From: an uncultured Lachnospiraceae bacterium
GTDB lineage: Bacteria; Bacillota; Clostridia; Lachnospirales; Lachnospiraceae
Reading direction: 5' to 3'
DNA: 64,000 bases
NCBI GenBank assembly: GCA_958428365.1
Contig: CAUAFT010000007.1
Span: 62,001-126,000, forward strand
This document shows positions 61,749-64,000 of this stretch, piece by piece. The notes beneath the pieces are model-generated. The model saw only the letters and a list, made by a program, of their open reading frames with translations, was not told where the DNA came from and did not search any database. The position numbers and the translations under genes were made by a program. Each line of letters starts with the position of its first letter. The first letter of the stretch is position 1.

Positions 61749-62372
61749 TCAATAAACGATCCCCAACCGATCAAAAAGCGTTGTAAGGGAGTTTACTTCC
61801 AAAACCAGGATCATGCTGCTCTTGACTTCTGTTCCTGCTACCTTTAATTTTTCATCAATAAAGAGCGCCTGCTTTCCCAGAGAGGAAAAAGCGGCGGCAG
61901 GAAGATCCAGAATATTGCCGATGGTATCGGCACAATCCGTAGGCGGAGAAATATTGATGAACAGATCGGTCATGGAAGCGAGGGAATTGACATAAGCCGC
62001 AGTTGTGATATTGCTTGCCTCCCGCAGGACGGACATATCCATCTCAGCAATATCCTCGATGGAGTGAAGCTCCTTTGGATAAAAAGTATTTACCAGTTTT
62101 TGAACAAAATTTAACTGCATGACCTGAAGCATCATTCCCTGAACATCGCCCTCCAGCATAACACTCATGCCGACAGCCAGAGAGGTCTTTTCACCAAGAT
62201 ATTGTGAGACTTCTGAGAAATCAATCAGGCGGATAGTGGGTACTTCAATATCAACAACAGTATTTAAAAGTGTTGCAAGTGCAGTGGCGGCATTTCCGGA
62301 ACCGATGTTGCCGATTTCCGTCAATACGTCCAGATGCAGATCGTTCAGATCTTTCAGTGATTGAATGGCCAT
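61749..62372 (-). CDS. cheC: CheC-like chemotaxis phosphatase
   Basis: A 207-residue protein of the CheC/CheX/FliY family, which removes phosphate from CheY-P. Two active-site motifs with the E-x2-N layout are present: LTEIGNIGSGNAATAL (about residues 15-30) and LREASNITTAAYVNSLA (about 115-131). AAGGAGG lies just before the ATG on the minus strand. No other chemotaxis or flagellar gene is in the window, so it may act on a response regulator outside or in a non-motility pathway. Confidence 0.9.
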   Translation of the reverse strand: MAIQSLKDLNDLHLDVLTEIGNIGSGNAATALATLLNTVVDIEVPTIRLIDFSEVSQYLGEKTSLAVGMSVMLEGDVQGMMLQVMQLNFVQKLVNTFYPKELHSIEDIAEMDMSVLREASNITTAAYVNSLASMTDLFINISPPTDCADTIGNILDLPAAAFSSLGKQALFIDEKLKVAGTEVKSSMILVLEVNSLTTLFDRLGIVY

Positions 62373-62485
62373 GTAGTGATCCTCCTTTATACATCTTTTT
62401 CATATTTTCATATGTTCTGCCGAAGCTGTAAGCAGCTGCGGCGCCTTCAGCGGACGCCATTCGGCTTGATATAATATTTAATGAT

Positions 62486-62494
62486 ATTATATCA
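62486..62494 (-). promoter_or_regulatory. Extended -10 promoter for cheC
   Basis: On the minus strand TGATATAAT reads through 62494-62486: a perfect -10 with the TGn extension and no convincing -35. The leader of about 110 bases holds a GCCG-AGCTG/CAGCT-CGGC hairpin near 62417-62440. Confidence 0.5.
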
Positions 62495-62531
62495 TGAAAA
62501 AGAGGTAGAATTATGAAAAAACAAAAAAATC

Positions 62532-62560
62532 TTGTCATATAATCATTTTTTTGTTTTAAT
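62532..62560 (+). promoter_or_regulatory. Sigma-A-like promoter for the RND exporter
   Basis: TTGTCA at 62532-62537, 17-base spacer, TTTAAT at 62555-62560, 54 bases before the GTG start. It is divergent from the cheC promoter in the same 241-base gap. Confidence 0.6.
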
Positions 62561-62613
62561 ATTTTTATAGGATAGACGAGACGAACCAAAGAAAAATTCA
62601 GGAGGAAAAAGAG

Positions 62614-64000
62614 GTGTCAAAGTTCAGTGTAAAGAGACCCTATACAGTGGTTGTGGCGATTGTTTTGGTGATTATTCTGGGAGCGGTTTCTCTCTCAAAA
62701 ATGAGTACGGATCTGCTGCCGAACATGAATATGCCCTATGCGATCGTAATGACCTCCTATGTGGGAGCCAGCCCGGAACAGGTGGAAAAGAATGTGACCG
62801 AGTCCATCGAAGGGGCTATGGCGACTACTTCTAACATAAAAAATGTGACTTCCATATCGGCGGAGAATTATTCTCTGGTGGTACTGGAATTTGAACAGAC
62901 TGCCAACATGGATTCCGTTACGGTGGAAATGCGGGAAAGTCTGGATCAGATCAGCAGTTCCTGGCCGGATCAGGTGGGAAATCCCATCATTATGAAGATC
63001 AATCCGGATATGATGCCGATCATGATCGCAGCCATGGACGTAGAGGGCATGGGTACACTGGAATTGAGCAATTATACGGAGGAGGAGCTGATCCCGGAGC
63101 TTGAGCGAATTGAGGGAGTTGCCTCCGTAAGTTCTGTGGGAGCTGCCGAGGAATCGGTACAGGTTATTTTAAATCAGGAAAAAATAGATGCGGTGAACAG
63201 CCAGATCGTAAATTCTCTGGATCAGAAATTTGCGGACGCACAGGGAATGCTGGATTCCGCACAGGGACAGCTGGAAAGCGGAAAACAGCAGTTGGAGAGC
63301 GGAAAGAGCGAGTTGAGCGGGCAGTTGAGCGACGCTCAGAATGAGCTGAACAATAAGCGCCTTGAGATATTCCAGACCGAGAGCGATTTAAACCAGAAAT
63401 TAACCGAGGCAAATGATGCGAAGGAGGTTCTGGAGGAAGCGATAGAAGAGATGGAGGGGGAAAAGGAATCCCTGGAGACGTTACAGACCAGCTATGCGTC
63501 GCTTTCAGCCCTGGAACCATTACAGGACAGTATGGATGACGCCGCCTTCCAGGCGCAGACCGGAATGACGAAGGAAGAATTTCAGGAGAATTATACTACG
63601 GTGAAGGAGAGTTATGATCTCATTAAGACTTCTCTGGGACTTGATAGCAGCGCCAGTGACGAGGAGGTCAACCAGGCTTATACCGAGACGCTTACGGAAT
63701 TGCAGACAAATCTGAGTTCCCTGAATGCTTCCATCAAAATGCTTCAGACAGCGCTGGATAATGTAAGCGCCGGAAAAAATACCATCGATGAAGCTCTGGC
63801 AACTCTGAATGCAAGCCAGGTGGCGGGAATTATTGAGATGGCGGAGGCTTCTGCGGGAATCGCCAGCGGAGAAGCACAGCTTCAGGAAAAACAGGAAGAA
63901 TTCGACAGCACGAAGGATTCCGCGTATGAGGAAGCAGATATGGACAATATTCTGACCATGGATACCCTCACCGGGATTTTAACGGCGCAGAATTTTTCCA
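62614..64000 (+). CDS. RND family exporter (AcrB/SwrC-like), partial at the right edge
   Basis: The first 462 codons of a gene that runs past the window with no stop. It starts at GTG 62614 with AGGAGG upstream: MSKFSVKRPYTVVVAIVLVI, then a membrane segment, STDLLPNMNMPYAIVMTSY and GASPEQVEKNVTESIEGAMA, all typical of the first transmembrane helix and porter domain of RND pumps. From about residue 195 to beyond 440 it has an unusual long helical insertion rich in Glu, Gln, Leu and Ser with repeated LESGKQQLESGK-type heptads. RND proteins in Gram-positive bacteria export lipids, surfactants or drugs. Substrate unknown. Confidence 0.88.
   Translation, partial: MSKFSVKRPYTVVVAIVLVIILGAVSLSKMSTDLLPNMNMPYAIVMTSYVGASPEQVEKNVTESIEGAMATTSNIKNVTSISAENYSLVVLEFEQTANMDSVTVEMRESLDQISSSWPDQVGNPIIMKINPDMMPIMIAAMDVEGMGTLELSNYTEEELIPELERIEGVASVSSVGAAEESVQVILNQEKIDAVNSQIVNSLDQKFADAQGMLDSAQGQLESGKQQLESGKSELSGQLSDAQNELNNKRLEIFQTESDLNQKLTEANDAKEVLEEAIEEMEGEKESLETLQTSYASLSALEPLQDSMDDAAFQAQTGMTKEEFQENYTTVKESYDLIKTSLGLDSSASDEEVNQAYTETLTELQTNLSSLNASIKMLQTALDNVSAGKNTIDEALATLNASQVAGIIEMAEASAGIASGEAQLQEKQEEFDSTKDSAYEEADMDNILTMDTLTGILTAQNFS

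Overview
The base composition, strong AGGAGG-type ribosome sites, sigma-A-like promoters and gene content point to a low-to-mid GC Clostridia genome, most likely family Lachnospiraceae (Blautia, Dorea or Mediterraneibacter-like). I cannot name a species from the sequence alone. Almost everything is on the + strand. The one clear exception is a cheC-like gene near the right end. I saw no rRNA, tRNA, CRISPR array or insertion sequence.

From 1 to about 47,460 lies a very large cell-surface polysaccharide locus. Segment A (171-9813, GC-richer) holds dTDP-rhamnose epimerase rfbC, a Wzm/Wzt-type ABC exporter, a membrane protein split by an in-frame stop, an unusual kinase-like protein, two family-2 glycosyltransferases and an initiating sugar-phosphate transferase. 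Segment B (9810 to about 22,850, clearly AT-richer) is a teichoic-acid-like cassette. It has three CDP-alditol phosphotransferase (TagF-like) domains, an IspD/TarI-like cytidylyltransferase paired with an SDR, a pyruvyl transferase, a TagG/TagH-type exporter whose ATPase is fused to one of the TagF-like domains, LicD, an acyltransferase and a Wzy-like polymerase. Segment C (about 22,600-27,977) has a WbpM/CapD-type dehydratase, a Wzz-like protein ending in a degenerate tyrosine-kinase-like domain, and a second Wzy-like protein. Segment D (27,958-37,436) encodes three large secreted wall-active proteins built on fibronectin-III repeats: a GH25 muramidase, a C1 papain-like protease and an amidase/glucosaminidase. 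Segment E (37,655-48,742) has an MBL-fold protein, two double-GT2 glycosyltransferases, a Wzx flippase, a tiny zinc ribbon, a second initiating transferase, two more GT2s and an LCP ligase that probably attaches a polymer to the wall.

From 48,910 the content turns to housekeeping: glmS (UDP-GlcNAc supply), an HtrA protease, a lone carbamate kinase, a TetR regulator and a glycerol operon (glpK, glpF, a GlpA-like and a GlpB-like flavoprotein, a DUF1667 protein) with strikingly different codon use. The window ends with a DMT exporter, a 45-residue membrane peptide, cheC on the minus strand and the start of an RND exporter that runs off the right edge.

The most unusual items are the ABC-ATPase/TagF fusion with a lost catalytic histidine, the IspD-SDR pair of unknown product, the pseudo-kinase Wzz, the AT-rich island with a mosaic boundary inside the wbpM-like gene, and a large near-perfect foldback element between glmS and htrA. 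Functions are assigned from recognisable motifs only; no database search was possible.
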